Origin: Pogona vitticeps
Taxonomy: Eukaryota > Chordata > Lepidosauria > Squamata > Agamidae
DNA length: 64,000 bases
NCBI RefSeq assembly: GCF_051106095.1
Contig: NC_135786.1
Location: forward strand, 18,040,501-18,104,500
Direction of reading: 5' to 3'
Under the pieces are notes generated by a model. It ran no database searches. It had not been told where the DNA came from and worked only from the letters and a program-made list of their open reading frames with translations. This document shows positions 31,908-45,268 of the stretch, piece by piece (within the stretch, counting starts at the first letter, position 1; each line of letters opens with the position of its first letter). The position numbers and the translations under genes are program-made.

Positions 31908-32250
31908 GGGATGTGGTGGCGCTGTGGGTTAAACCGCTGAAGCCTCTGTGCTGCAAGGTCAGAAGAACTGCAGTCGCAAGATCGAATCCACACGACGGAG
32001 TGAGCCCCCGTCACTTGTCCCAGCTCCTGCCAACCTAGCGGTTCAAAAACATGCAAAATGCAAAAATGTGAGTAGATAAATAGGTACCACCACGGTGGGA
32101 AGGTAAACGGCATTCCGTGTCTAGTCACGCTGGCCACGTGACCATGGAGATTTGTTTGCAGACAAAACGCTAGTTCTATGGTTTGGAAACGGAGATGAGC
32201 ACTGCCCCCTAGAGTCAGATACGACTGGACAAATTGTCAAAGGGAACCTT
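31908..32250 (+). mobile_element. Sauria-type SINE with perfect target duplication
   Basis: It is flanked by an exact 15-bp direct repeat TTAAACATAAAATTA (31893-31907, 32251-32265). The head 'gatgtggtggcgctgtgggttaaaccgctgaag..ggtcagaag..gatcgaatcc' holds Pol III A- and B-box-like blocks. The middle 'cccagctcctgccaacctagcggttc' and 'gtgagtagataaataggtacc' are typical of the family. The tail 'ccctagagtcagatacgactggacaaattgtcaaagggaacc' is BovB-like. The intact duplication points to a fairly recent insertion. Confidence 0.92.
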
Positions 32251-32269
32251 TTAAACATAAAATTAAAAA

Positions 32270-33090
32270 TATTTTGACTTGGCTTACTACAAAATTATAA
32301 ATGCAGTGACTTAGACATTTTGGCTGCTGGACTCAGCCCCTCAAAGTATCTTTCCTGAGTTCTGATTCAGTTTCTTACCCTCCAGCATTGAGGACACTAG
32401 TGCTGATGGGTTTACAGACAGGAAACATTACAATGATGCCTCTCCCTCTGTGAATCTAGCCACATGATGATTCATGTTCAAGGCCAGATTTACAGCTGTG
32501 TTACCCAAGCTGTGCTGGACAGGAGTAAGTGATGGCAGAGCCATGGGTTTGAGAGTTTGATTCTTCACAGGGCCTCCCAAGAGAAGAGCCAGCCTGTGCT
32601 GCCTTAGGCAAGCTGCAGAGTTCCACAGGAGCCCAAGATACTGGTAAATCACAGGTGGGGCTTTGTTGTGGTGCTGCCAGTAGCTCCAGAGAAGAGCTTT
32701 CTCTGGAAAAACTGGAACCGTCCGGTCCGGGATCTCCTTTTTGAAATGGGGATCGAAGGAGAGTCTAGGAGAAGTCTCTCTGAAGCAGATGGTGAGCAGC
32801 AGAAGGAGAAGAAAGGGATGCAAACCTGGATTTCTTCCCTCTGAAGAAATCACCCAGCACGGATCGGAGCGGGCGCCATATTTGGCACGGAGCCATGAGT
32901 AACCCTTTACCGGGGGAGAAGAGAACAACCAATATAAGCTTAAAATATATAACAACTAAGTAAGCTGAAGCCTTTGATTTATGAAACAGCCCCATTAAGC
33001 TGAAAATAAGAATGAAAATATTTGGCTGAAACAAGAAAAGCAGCAACGAGCCTATCTTATCAGTCTGCCTCAAAAAGCGAAATTAACTCT
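32270..33090. other. Unassigned, possibly LINE leader
   Basis: A 175-codon minus-strand frame (32428-32955) shows no domain. The GC-rich 'accgtccggtccgggatctcc' patch near 32716 and the 'tgaaacagcccc' wording may belong to the 5' leader of the L1-like element that follows, but this is not secure. Confidence 0.3.
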
Positions 33091-33099
33091 CCTCCCCAA

Positions 33100-34400
33100 G
33101 TGAACTCTTAATATAGCAGGCTGATTTCAAGAGCCGAGAGAGTGAGATGGAAAAATAAATCTTATGTTTCTGGAAAAGAATCCCAGATGGTTCTAATACC
33201 ATCGGACAGAACTTAAGCGACCTGAGTTTCGTGAATGCAGTTTGGCTGGGACATGTTTCTCTTTGCCTTTTCCTGGACTCTGTGAACTGTTAATAACAGA
33301 AATCTGGTTGTTTTCTGAAGAAGAAAGAAGGAGCTGATATGGTCGACTGGACTGAGGAGCATCAACGGGTTAATGGAAAGATCATAAGACGGGCTTCAAG
33401 GACAACTATTGGACAGTTAGAGACTATGTGATTGTTGTTTTGTTTGCTGGACTGCGAGTGAGAATGATAACAGAAGCTTGCTAAACTCTGGAGAAGAATA
33501 AATAATTGTGCCACAGTTCTATTTGATTTTGAATTTGCTGGGTTAAAAGTTGATTTTTATATTATGATATTTGGATAAAGATTGGAGGGAGATCTAAGGG
33601 GAGGTTTATGACTAGGGGTTTGGATTGTTGATAAAATTGTGGAAACTGTTGAAGGATATATAAGGGGCGATCATTGTGGTTAAGGGCATAGTATTAGTTA
33701 TGCAAACCCCATTCATTGGTAAACGCGAGATGGCCTCCAAAAATTTAAGGCAACAAATGGAGACTTGGTCTGTTCAATCCTAAAGTTTTGGAACAGTGGT
33801 ACAAGAAACAGAAAAAGAATGGCAGGTTACTATGCAAAAGATAATAATAACAGGGCTTCAGCAAGTGAATCAAGGTCTTAGTAAAATAGAAGATCTGATG
33901 AAAGTGATGAAAGAGGGGACATTAGATGCCAAACAAAACTTAAATGAAGCTGCACAAACTTTAGAACCGTCTTTATTGGGCATGACACCAGGTAACATAG
34001 ATGGGATAGAGAGTTATCCAGTGACCCATGCAGCTTCCAAAATTAAAAAGCATTATGTTAAAAATCTCAAGAAAGAGACACTGAAACAAGAGAATCTTAT
34101 TGTGAAAATATGGTAAGTGACAAAAATGGATATTCTGTCAGATGGGCTGAAAGACTGTTCAATTCAAAAGGAAACTGAGCGATGGGATGTATTGTATAAA
34201 TGGCTGCAGTTACCAGATAGTGTTGGAGTAACATAGAATTAAACTAAAATTAAATGATAAGATGAAAGCAGGAGGGTAATCAAACTGTGAAAAAGCAAAA
34301 AGTTGATTTGTTATTGTAATATGAATTGATTGGATGATGGTATACTCTGTGTTCTCCTATACCCCTAACCTTTTTCTCCCTTTTCCCTACCCCCCCTTAC
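33100..34400 (+). mobile_element. Possible L1-like LINE fragment with ORF1-like coiled coil
   Basis: A leader-like stretch is followed by ATG GCC TCC AAA AAT (33730) and, after a stop, an open frame at 33796-34116 (106 codons). It is rich in Gln, Lys and Glu with hydrophobic residues spaced as in a coiled coil ('L-Q-Q-V-N-Q-G-L-S-K-I-E-D-L-M-K-V-M'), as in L1 ORF1. No RRM domain follows. The 3' side becomes a T/C-rich tract ('acctttttctcccttttccc') like a LINE 3' UTR. No reverse transcriptase is seen between them, so most of the element is missing if the call is right. Other origins are possible. Confidence 0.35.
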
Positions 34401-34419
34401 TTTTTTACAGGTATATACA

Positions 34420-35200
34420 CACAACATAGTCCTTGTCCAGTTCCAGTTGTCATACACGGCAATATTCACAGAGTTACAGAGCTTAAATCAATGTCAGAGT
34501 CCAGTAAATAGTCAAGGTCAATATACCATGCAGTCAGTCCGGTTCACCAGAGTTCCTCTTCTCCTAAGCTCGTAGATACGGCTTCCACAGGATTCTCCAG
34601 CACGACGACAGCACTCCACAACCAACAGCAACACCCACAACAATCCTCAATGGTGTCTGCTTGGTCTCTCAGCTATATCCTAGTGATTGGCCAATCCTGG
34701 TATTGTTCATCCTGCTGATACAATCAGCTCAGCTGCATTAATTCATGCTTAGCTTTACTTTGTAGCTCTGATCCTTACAATACTTATATCTTGTTGCCAA
34801 ACTGCATTTAACAATTTACTCAGGTTTATCCCAAACCTGTCAACTCGTAGACTTTTCTATGTTGTTTTTCTATAGAAAAGTTTTTGTGATGTATAAGCCT
34901 GAACCTTTATATGGGAAAGCAGCTTCACAGTGAGTCATAGGCTCAGCAGAGGTGGGACCACTTTAAGACATGTCAATTAAGTAATTAACGATTCTAAGCT
35001 TTTGCTTCACAACAAAAGAATTTTCCTATACAATCTGAAGCTTACTGTGTTTGATAGGGTTCAGGACTAGCACCCAATCTCCCACATTAAAATCACAATG
35101 CTTTGCTTTTGTGTGTTCTCCCTGCTCTCAGCCTGAACATCCCATCCCAACTGCCTACATCACCAGAACACCACCTACAGATATGTCCCCTGTTTTTACA
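34420..35200 (-). mobile_element. Gypsy-like LTR retroelement remnant (fossil)
   Basis: On the minus strand about 100 bases near 35030-35130 encode 'C-D-F-N-V-G-D-W-V-L-V-L-N-P..K-L-Q', the conserved C-terminal block of gypsy-type integrases (F-x-V-G-D-x-V-L-V-L). Downstream on that strand (about 34800-34420) lies non-coding sequence with a CCAAT-type word and a 'tgtgtgtatatacctg' stretch that could be LTR sequence, but its ends and any target duplication were not resolved. It is broken and old; only the distal part of the element is present. Confidence 0.5.
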
Positions 35201-35204
35201 CGAA

Positions 35205-36955
35205 TATATCACAACTAACTACATGGGGCAAAGCCCATTTGAATCATTCCAGCATTAAAAAGTGGAAGTCTCCAGTGGCAGAGAAAATAAACTGATTTGG
35301 GAGCAAATAAGCTGGACCAATTCGAAACAACCTTTGCGTCAGAAAATGCTTCAAATTCACTCATTTTATAAATAAAGGAAATCTTGTGGCATTTGACCAT
35401 ATAGTTACCCTCAGGTTGTTATTTTAAGGTACAGAGTGATCAATACATGATGGTCTAAGGACACACAAACTATAGTGGGTAACATACACTATGCAGCTTC
35501 TCCCTGCTCCCTGGAAAGTTTAGAAAGCGTGATCAAGGGAGAAGTCTGTTTATCAACGTACCGTAAGGCTACTGTGAGCTGGATTTGAAGGATCTGTCTG
35601 TCTCTCATTTTCCAGAGTTGCTACAGATCAGAATCCCAACTCTTAAAATGATTGGCATACTGGTGTAAATGGCAACTTGTAGTGAATTAGTGAGTTACCC
35701 ACCTTGTCTATTACTCCAAAGCTTTAGCAGTTTCACTTACTGGATGTCATCATTGTTGGATAATACAAATAAATCCTAATATCCTGGAGACACATGGCCA
35801 TGTCTGGCAGCACCAGATAGCATTAAAAATACAGTGTCCTCATTGAAAACATTACAACTTGGCAACCAACGTCTGGATCTTCTTGTCAAAAGAGTCTTGG
35901 GAGGAAATGAGGAGAGAGCATCACATAAAGTGAACCATGCTTGTGTTTTCAAATGAAAATCATACCTCTTCATGTCAAGCTAATGTGGAAACTATTTGTA
36001 CCTATAATTCATTCCCTTTCTCCACCCCCACCCCCACACGCTCCTTCACTGAACTGAAGATTGATGGTTGGCAATCCACCCTAAATAATGGAGGCTGTTC
36101 TGACAGTTTTCCTATTTGTAAAGTTCATTTTCCTCTTGCCATACACATTTGGAGAGGGTTCAGAATATTTCTGCCCAACAGTCCAGCTCACATCATTTTG
36201 GCTCACATGTCATTTCCTCCCCCCCCCCCCCCAGTTCTTGGACACTTCCCATGTATTTGCCAAGTCCTTCCTGAAAATTATATGCTTTCCACTGACAGTC
36301 TCTGAAAGTGTGGTTCCCATCTCCTATTTTATTTTTTTAATTCTGAAAGGGAATTTTGATTTGAAAGCGGAGAAATCAATAGATTTTACTTGCACAGTGT
36401 TGGAACATTGACCTCCTCTTTCATTTTTATATTGGTTAGAGGCACTAGATTTGAAACAAGCAGTATAAATTCCATCCAAAGACAAAACGAAAACATACAG
36501 GCACATATAGTCCATGAGCAAAAATCAAACTGACAATTGTATGGCCTCCATGCATCATAATATCGATGTAAACAAAACAAAAAAACCAAACCACCACCCA
36601 CAAACAAAGCTAGAAGGAATATATTTCCATGTAAATTAAATGTTTTTAGTGTGTGCTGCAGCTTGTGATGGTTCCTGGGGTGGAAATTTTGCTCTTTGCT
36701 TCCTAGAATTTATACAATTTTCTCTCAATGGGCAACTTCCTGAAAATTTGAGAGCTTAGCTTTCAAGGATATTTTAGGGATTCAAATAAAGGAACATAAA
36801 TTGTTATAATTGGGTCTATTTGGCTGATAGAAGAGAGGTGTTCGTGCAGATACTTCACACACATTCGAGAAGAGTGGCATGGCCTCCAACAGACTTGCTC
36901 TCTTCCAGCCTATATGTCCACAAAATGTGTTTCTACTAGCTGAATGTTTGGCAGA
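35205..36955. other. Intergenic DNA, no gene recognised
   Basis: Frames at 35937-36305 and 36088-36411 overlap a C-run (about 36219-36232) and show no domain. No repeat family was named. Confidence 0.4.
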
Positions 36956-36963
36956 GATAAGAT

Positions 36964-37170
36964 GGGCCAGGTAGAGCCAGTTTAGGGTAAAATGCTGGAC
37001 TAGGATCCGAGAGATCCATGTTCTTGTTGTCACTGAGCCATGAAATTCACTGAGTGACCTTGAATGAGTCACATTCACACTGTCTGGTTTACCTCATGGG
37101 CTTCTTGAAGGATAAAGTTTCCAGCCATGTAACTTGTTGGAGAAAAGATGGGATATAAATATAACAAATA
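36964..37170 (+). repeat. tRNA-derived SINE with L2-type tail
   Basis: The head 'aatgctggactaggatccgagagatccatgttc' and the body 'tgagccatgaaattcactgagtgaccttgaatgagtcac..cctcatgggcttcttgaaggataaa' are followed by the tail 'ggagaaaagatgggatataaatataacaaataaataa'. This is a widespread amniote-type tRNA SINE arrangement. Related but more decayed copies are at 57515 and 59326. Confidence 0.7.
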
Positions 37171-37379
37171 AATAAGCAGGCCTACAAAATGGCCATAACT
37201 ACTTTCAAAGGAGTTTGCCAGTGAAAAGTACACCATTGGTTTCTTCAGCTTACTATGATATCTGGACTATTTTGTCCTCACACGTCAGGGTCAATAGATT
37301 ACCAGCTGGATGCTATTAGGGAAATAATTCTTTAAATGCTGAACACACTTCTGACCTCCTGTACTTTGCAAGTCAGCTT

Positions 37380-38015
37380 TCTTTCTTCTGTGTTAACCCA
37401 CTTGGAGGCCTTAGTTAAATCCTATTTGGATTACTATAACACACTACTTTTGGAAAATGTTCAGAAACTTCAGTGAATCCAAAATGCTGCAGACAGACTG
37501 TTAACTGGAGTTAGTTACAAGGATCCCGTAACTCCCAATTCAACAGCTCCACTGGTTTCCAGTCCATTTCCAGGACCAATTCAAAATGCTGGTTTTGACT
37601 TATAAAATTCAAAACAACTTGCGTCTAAGACTGCATTTCCATTTATGAAGCAGCCGGTGTTTTAAAATTACCAGGGGAGGCCTTTCTCTCTGCCCCACCA
37701 GCTTCACATGAGAAACTGGTGAGGGCATAAGAGAGGGCCTTCTCTGTCTCTGCTCCCAGGCTCTGGAACTCCCTCCCATGGGAGGCCTGGCTGGCCCCAT
37801 CTTTGCTGTCTTTCTGCAGTCATGAAGGCTCTGGGTTTTTTGATTGATGCAATGGTGCTGGGAGAAAGGGAGGTGACCCTCAGTCTCTCCAAGGCACTGG
37901 CTGAGTAAGGGGGGGGATGCTTTCTGCCCCACCTCTTTCCAGTTTTTATATATTTTGGTTTAATATGCTCAGCTGCCTTGAGTTGAAAGAAACACATAAA
38001 CATTTTAAACAAAGT
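37380..38015 (+). repeat. L2-like LINE, ORF2 end and 3' UTR
   Basis: The decayed coding part reads 'L-D-Y-Y-N-T-L-L', 'V-Q-K-L-Q..I-Q-N-A-A-D-R-L-L-T-G' (37425-37510), the usual 'LDYCN..VQNAAARLLTG' block of L2-like and related reverse transcriptases. It is followed by 'gagagggccttctctgtctctgctcccaggctctggaactccctccc', then a tail 'gctgccttgagttgaaagaaa'. Stops and frame changes are frequent. Confidence 0.75.
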
Positions 38016-38019
38016 AATG

Positions 38020-39535
38020 ACAAATAGACGGGAACTCCATTTGCATGTATGATTGCTCAGTCACAAATGCCTGCTTCATCCCCTCTCTGATATGCTGATG
38101 CGGTTTCGCCCCTTAAAAAGGTGCTGTCTTAATGTGCTGTTGTTTGATGCGTGAACAAGCTATCTTGCTACTCAAAACCAGAGCTTGGCAAAAATATTTT
38201 TGGGGGATGACAACTTCCAGCAGCCATCTTAGCTGGGGATTCTCAGTGTTCTGGAAAACGTCTCCAAGCCCTGCTCAAAATGTTCTGAATAAGACATGCT
38301 CCAATGTCACTTTTGGACTGCTTTTCTCATCCTCTGAGGATGCTCCCGAAGAGAGCCTGGGCTGTTTTGAAATCTATCCTTGAGTCTTACACTATTAATC
38401 TGGCTTAATTGACATGATTAGTATGCTCCTTGGGCTGTTGATCAGCAAAAATAGAGCCTACATAGCTATGTGTATCTCCCAGGAGCTTTCCAGCACTTCA
38501 TTTGCCAGCCAGCTCCTAGAAGTCCTTTGGCAGAGACCTTTCACATTCCTTCCAAAGAGAGACCATTAATCCTCACTTGTCAACCTCCGCTTGAATAAGA
38601 AAGAAGGGGGGGGAAGGGAGCAAAGTCAAAGAACATGGGGTGGCCAAATCTGGGAAGGTTTCCAGAGCAACTGTGAAGAAAATTGAAAACAGCTAAAATA
38701 TAAAGATGAGTTAATTAAATGCCACCCACACTAAACACCCCTCTTTGGTTGTAGTTTGTTGTATGGGCAATGTGCGCATTCACTTTATAATAGAAGGTGA
38801 AACAGCAGCAGCTTTTGAGGTTGTTTGTTGACTCACAAAAGTGTTCCATGATGAGTAGCAATAAGCAGGAATGGGAATTTGATGCTTTCACCCGAAATGT
38901 TAGGAAAATCAAAAGGCTTGTATGCTGCTGGAGTGTGGTCATGTTGGGATGTGTAAGAAGGTGGCTTAGTCAACTTTTCCCCCCCCCAATGAGCTCTTCA
39001 AGACAGGACATAGAGCTAATCCAGTTGTTAGTTCCATCTGCTAGGCCCACTGAATCAATGCGACTCCCATAATTCTTGGTTTACCAAAATAAATCTACTC
39101 TAATTGGGACTAGCTTTGCCACAGAAACTTACACAATTTGTGGCCCTAAATCCATACATTTCCAGCCTTGTGATTAAGGCTGGGTGAGAATTTCATTACA
39201 TTTTTTTTTCTGATAATGGAATTTATTCAAATTCACAGATGTCTTCATATTTGAGAAGGAAAAAAACCTCGAGATTTCAACTGAATATGAGAGAAATCAA
39301 AACTAACGGATTTCCGCCATGATTGAGTGCTCCACAAAGAAACCAAGTGAGAAGATAACATAATAAAATTACATGATATTCTCCTTCTTACAATAATATT
39401 TTTATTGGCTGGAATATTTAAATCGCATATTGTAGCAACCTGTTATTAAAACAATGGCCCAAATTCAGCTGCAATATCTCGAGGGCCACACGTTCTTCAT
39501 CCTTCGTCCTTAATATAATACTTGTTAATTTTTTG
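38020..39535. other. Intergenic DNA with a decayed palindromic miniature
   Basis: At 38178-38275 'agcttggcaaaaatatttttgggggatgacaacttccag' and 'ttctggaaaacgtctccaagccct' resemble the two arms of a reptile hAT miniature. The rest carries no named repeat or gene. Confidence 0.4.
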
Positions 39536-39539
39536 TTAA

Positions 39540-39765
<226 letters not shown>

Positions 39766-39769
39766 AAAA

Positions 39770-42700
39770 CAGAGGTCGCAGCAAAAGGCCTTATGGTATT
39801 GTTCAATTAGGTGGACTCAAGCAGTTAGTGTTCCCTCCCATCCATGAGGGAACAGAAAGTAAGAGAAAAAAGAAAAGTGAAAGAAGAGGAGAATGAGGAA
39901 GGGCATGGATTTTGAAAGGGGAGAAGTTGTGGAATCAAAGAAACAATAGAATCAGGGCTGAAATGGACATAACATGGTAAGCTGTCAAGACACTGTGTTA
40001 TTTTCATTATGCTTTTCTGTTTAAAACTGGCACAAAGTAGCCTGCGCTATGATTTTGCTATTAAAATAGTTATTGTAATGCTTATTTTCAACCTTATTCA
40101 AGTTCTTTAAACTTGTGGGTCCCTTGGTGGGGCAATTCTCAATGGAAGATTAAGGGTCTCTTCTGTCATTTGCATTTTTTTTTACTCTTTGACTCTTAAA
40201 ATATCAAAGTGCCCATTCTGTATAACTAGAGCAGCACTGCTCAGTTTATCTTCTGAAAATGTGAGATCCTGAAACATCTTTGAAGAAAGTTGTAAAATTG
40301 AAATGTCTTGTAGATGTCACTACTTTTCCATAACTGAGTCTTTAAAAATATAAACACGTCATATCCTTGTCCCTCTTAAGTACTTGTACAGCTGTAAAGA
40401 AACCTTATTACTGTTTAAATTAGGCACATAAAATGTATTTAAATCATGCAGAGACACATTATAGATATTTTTTCTATTATATATATATTTTTGAAATACA
40501 TGGAAGAGATATGCAAATGCATTAAGGACTTCGTCTCTGAGAGGCTTCTTAAAGTTTTTGTTTTATTTCATATTTGAAATGTGTGATGAGTTTAATATAT
40601 ATGGATGAATTACTGAAGACCTCATTATTCATGGCACTCATTCTTTAAACATAACCAAGGTACATGCATTTTATTATGCAAATAAAGGCTAGGAAAACTC
40701 TGAGCAGCCAAAGGACTGTGGAGGGGGCATTTAACATTTTTTCCCCTGCCTTAGTCACTTGAATTTGAATTCCAAGTGAAGCTATCTGAATTTCAATGGA
40801 ACAAAGGAGGGAAATTTCTCTCTCCCCTTCCCCAATTATTTTCTGACAACCCTGCTAGTATTCTGTCCCTTCTCAGACCAATCTTGTGTTAGTATTTGTC
40901 TGTATTTTTGTTCTTTTTTTTTAAAGTTCAAATTCAGAGTAGACCTTTTGTATTTTCTCCCGTTGCCTGAAGCATGTTTGTGTTCATTTTTTCAAATAAG
41001 CACGTTATAATTCAGGTGCATTTTCCAAATGTGCTCAACATTTTGCGTATCTTGTTTATTTGCCACAACACAGCACAAACCTGAGAAATGTAGGATTGTC
41101 CAGGACGAGGTGTGTTTTGAGGGATGCAACTTGTATATTTTTCAAAGCCCAGAAATTTCATTTCCATCTGATGGCTTACCTTGAAAGTCAAGCAGCAGGT
41201 TTAGAACAGATTTTGGGATAGGAACAGGAAACATTAAAATGGCCTTTACCATCCAACAGAATTTAGAAGCTGTTCAAGCTACACTGTACAGGTTGGGATG
41301 GGCAAACTGTCGGGGACTGGGGAACAAATCTGCATATCTGGCCTTGAAAACAAGACACAGGGAGCCCCTTGATTAGTGCTTCCAAGATTCTTTAATTTGG
41401 AGGTACTGTACAGCCTTGGGGCAGCCCCTCCCCCAAGGTCCCTGAGGTACAAATTGCTCTTCTCAGTTGGGTTCACTCTTTTTTGGACAATACACTACAG
41501 TAGTAGTACCTCTCATTATTTTGTACTTCCTCGTTTAATGTTGACTATGTTTATTCGCCTTGTGATTCTTCTCCCCTTGTGTCTTACTTCCTTGTCCACC
41601 CTGTTTATGCCAGTAAAGGTTTACTGGACTGGGCTGGACTGGACAATACAGTATTTGGAACTTAAAACAAAAAGAATGAGTTTTTCCCCTCAACTGCCCA
41701 ATTAGAAATTCTCCTACACTAGAGAGAGACCCAAAATCTTGTTCTGTAACCCTAATGGAGAAATTAAGTCAGGGAATGAACAATATTAAAAACGTTCAAA
41801 CCGCTAACAAAGTCTGTTCAATATGGTAATCCACAATAACAAGTTCTTCAGATAATTAACTGCTAAGCTCTCACATTTCTTTATGGTTCTTCTATTTTAC
41901 ATTCATAAGTTGTTAATTGGTTTGACTCTTTTAAACTATAGGTATGCTGCGTTTTTGCTGTTGCTTTTTTCTATAAAAAACAACAAACAAAACAGAGGCT
42001 GAAATGCTGTTATGTGAGGAAGTTCCATCATTTCTAGCTGGCAATTAATGAGGATTGTTAGGGATATGCATGCCCACTGGCTTGGGGCTTGCTGGAGAAC
42101 CCCAGCAGAAATTAGAACAGAAATTAATCAAAAATTACCAACATTTTTGTTTCAAAACAAACCTTTTTCTTGAGAGCTTTCACAGTCCTTAGGGGCCACA
42201 GAAATGGTCCTGGGCACCTTACAAACAACTTCAGGTCCACTTTCCGACCATCTTGTATACACACAAACAAACAAATAAAATAAGCAAACATGCAGTTAAT
42301 GGTATTCATGTGATAAACAGTACACACCATTCTGCCAATAAATGAGAAAAGCATCTTTGAGGCAGAGGCCTCTTGTATTCAGAACAGAGAAACTAGGATG
42401 GCATTCCATTTGTCAAGAAAGATCAACATGTGTCTGTGTAGAATGCCAACACCATAAGAACTGGTAACCTTTTAAAGAGTGACTTATTTCCAAGTGTACT
42501 GGGTAAGGCATAGTAATTTTTTAAAAATCAGATATGTTTCAAAAGCCACAAGTAACACTTCCTTCCTTCCTTCCTCTCCTTGACCTAAATACATACATAA
42601 TCATGGATTTTGCTGCCGAAAACCAAATCTCAAGGGACTAGAAGCATTTTGTTCATTATGTCGGAACTTAATGAAGATAAACATTGCTTATGGTCAAGTT

Positions 42701-43870
42701 TCAGAAAGCCAAATTACTAGCTCCTTCCTCCCTTCCTTTTCTCCCTCATTCTGTTTGTTATGTATTCTTCAGTTCAACACTGGAATGATAAAATGAGATA
42801 GATACTTTATTATGAAGAATGAGGAAAATTCATCACTCCTATAGAATTTCAGTTTGTCAGAAAGTCTATAGCTATTCAAAAGAAGGGTGAGCCCTTTGTT
42901 TTCCTCTGCTTTTGCTGCTTTCCTTGCATGGTGGTAAAATTGAAAGCATACCTTAGAACAAAGCACTGGTTGAGTGAACATCTGTTTCCTATGGAAAGCC
43001 AGTTGACTGCATTTGGGAGCTTCTTAGTGTAGCATTTTCACGAGTCCAGCTCATTCCACCCAGTTATTGGATGGTTTAATTCAAGGCTGATTTTTACCCT
43101 ATAGATAACCTGTCATTAGAATCTTGGGTCTTTTTGTGTTTGATAGATGTGATTCAGCTAGACTTTTGTGACTAAGGAATCACAATCACCAATGAAGCCC
43201 AATTTGCCTCCTGCTGCCCAGTCGCAAAATATAGCAAACTGATCTGTAAACTTTGGAAGCCATCAAAAACTTCTACAGTGACAATAAGAGAGTTTCAGCA
43301 TTCCATATACCCTCTTCTAATAATGGTCTGCTTGTATGGTTTAGTTCAGCCCTCAGCCTTGCTTTGAAGAAACAACAGTCCTGTTAAGGTATGCAGCCTG
43401 CTCTTCCATCTCGGAACCTTTTTCTGTCATGGGAGACAGTTTAAAGCGGTTTTCGGTTTGTATTTCTTTGAACAGGAGCAGAAATCAGTATGTGTCTAGA
43501 AACCTTTATAAAGCAGATTTTGTAAGTGTTACCATGAATTTAAGTGAACATGACTAGGAGCTCTTTCAGTCCTTCCTGCTCAATGTGGAGAGGTCAGTCG
43601 CTGAGGAAACAGATAGTCAAAACATTATTTTGGCTTTAATTTGTCACAATTGGCTATTTTTAATTGATAACCTTTTGGCCCTAAGAGAGGGCTGTAAAAA
43701 CTCCAACTCATGCTGCAGGGAGGCTTAAGACAGCAGCCTGAAGAGGACTGACATCAACACTCTCAGACAAGTACCATCAATTCTTGGATGCTTGTCTATA
43801 ATTTTTCTGCACTGTCCATGAAGGCATTGTGCTAAGTCTGAAGATGTGGAATTTTCTCCATGAAAGCCTG
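39770..43870. other. Long repeat-poor AT-rich interval
   Basis: No transposon family, gene or RNA could be named over about 4 kb. Open frames are short and without domains (for example 41376-41705). Minor simple repeats occur: (TA)n near 40482, (ACAA)n near 42262, (TTCC)n near 42562. The lack of repeats compared with the flanks makes 40020-41140 and 43000-43860 candidates for constrained non-coding sequence, which I cannot test. Confidence 0.35.
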
Positions 43871-45260
43871 CGATTTATTTGATTTTTTGTTGTTGTTGCT
43901 GTTCTGTGCCATCAAGTAGGAACTTGAGATGGGGACAAACTACCAAAATGGTTTGTCTTGGTCCATAGTTTGTCAAGGTTGATGAATCATGAACCACAAA
44001 TTTACTAATGTTTACCAACCATCCAGGAATCAGTTTGCCGGTGCTTGTTTTCTTTATTAGACAGCCAAAAAAATAAAGCTGAGTCCCCCTGTCACCTTCC
44101 CATTGCCCCCGTTGCCTCCCTAGCTTGTCCTGCTGCCTCATTCTCTTCTGTCACAGCTGCTACTGTTTCCACCACTGCCTCTACAGTGCAGACGGAAGCA
44201 GTCACTTCTGTTATGGCAGCCTAGCGCTTCCCTCTCTGCCTGTGGGCCTGCCAAATAGAAGAGGTAGAGCAGGTAAGCCTGGGAACTGCCTTTGAGTGGG
44301 CACTTGTTAGAGGAGATGGGGTTCAGAACTGCTGAACACCTGTTAATCCAAAGGATGAACTGGCAGGAACTGCTGAACTGGCAATTTGTACGAATCATAA
44401 CTTTGTTTAATTTTACTTTAATTCCTTCGCTACAAGGAAAGCTAAATGCAAAGCTTCATGGAAAAGGTGGATTTCAAGAATGGATTTCAAGGAGGAAAGA
44501 GAAGCACTATGACCTTCCAAGTAGCAAGAAAGTAGAATCTTATTATGGAAACAAGAATGTTTGGGGTTCCTAATGGAGGGGGAATGGAACAACAACAGTC
44601 CATAGATATGTTGGAATATAGGGTTAAAAAGTAGGACAGGAAAAGCCCACAGGGAACTTGACTAAATTTAGGAAGTAAATTTAGGAATAAAGCAATAATT
44701 ATATTCAAGTATTCAGGTGCATGACTTAGGTTTATTGATTGTACATTCAGCAGGGGACATGAACCTTTACATCAAAAGAAAAAACCATTAATGCACCCTT
44801 CTTTTCCTCTCCAGATCAAAATGATCTCCAATTAACGAACAAGATGATGAGTTGTTGATATAGAAGATGCAACCTCCCAGGCTCTTCATTTTCTAAACAC
44901 CCAAAACAGACACTGGCCCTTTTGAAAGCTCCAGCACAATTCCTGCTCACATTGGTCATGGAAATGTCCCTTGGTTAGAAGAAATTAGCTCTGACTCCAC
45001 CTCAGTTGTCTTCACGGAAAAGTTTTTGTAAGATATGCATCAAAATGGTTCATTATGAATTTAACCAAACTCATCCACATCACAATATGCTTGATGACTT
45101 CTTCCAGCACAATTTTTAAGGAAGCTAATTTTCTTCTGTGAATACTCTTCAAGAGTAAAGCTTATGATTCATTCACCAGGAATATGATCCAAATAGTGCC
45201 CGAACTTTATCAGAAACTCCTGAAATTTCATTAGGGCTGCCATGTTGAGGACAAGCTGTA
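43871..45260. other. Intergenic DNA with possible decayed hAT foldback
   Basis: A (GTT)n stretch followed by 'gtgccatcaagta' (43886-43918) looks like a SINE tail. From 43926 'gagatggggacaaac' and near 44388 'gtacgaatcataac' could be ends of a decayed hAT of the GATGGGCA type, but the match is weak. Open frames at 43875-44573 lack domains. Confidence 0.3.
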
Positions 45261-45268
45261 GTCACAAC

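Noticed and set aside
31908-31990. tRNA-like sequence with A and B boxes
   Set aside because: It is the head of a SINE with target duplication and does not fold as a complete tRNA. The same applies to 8665-8800, 26118-26180 and 36964-37000.
43926-44400. Possible hAT foldback with GAGATGGGGACAAAC end
   Set aside because: The proposed right end does not match well enough and no 8-bp duplication was seen.
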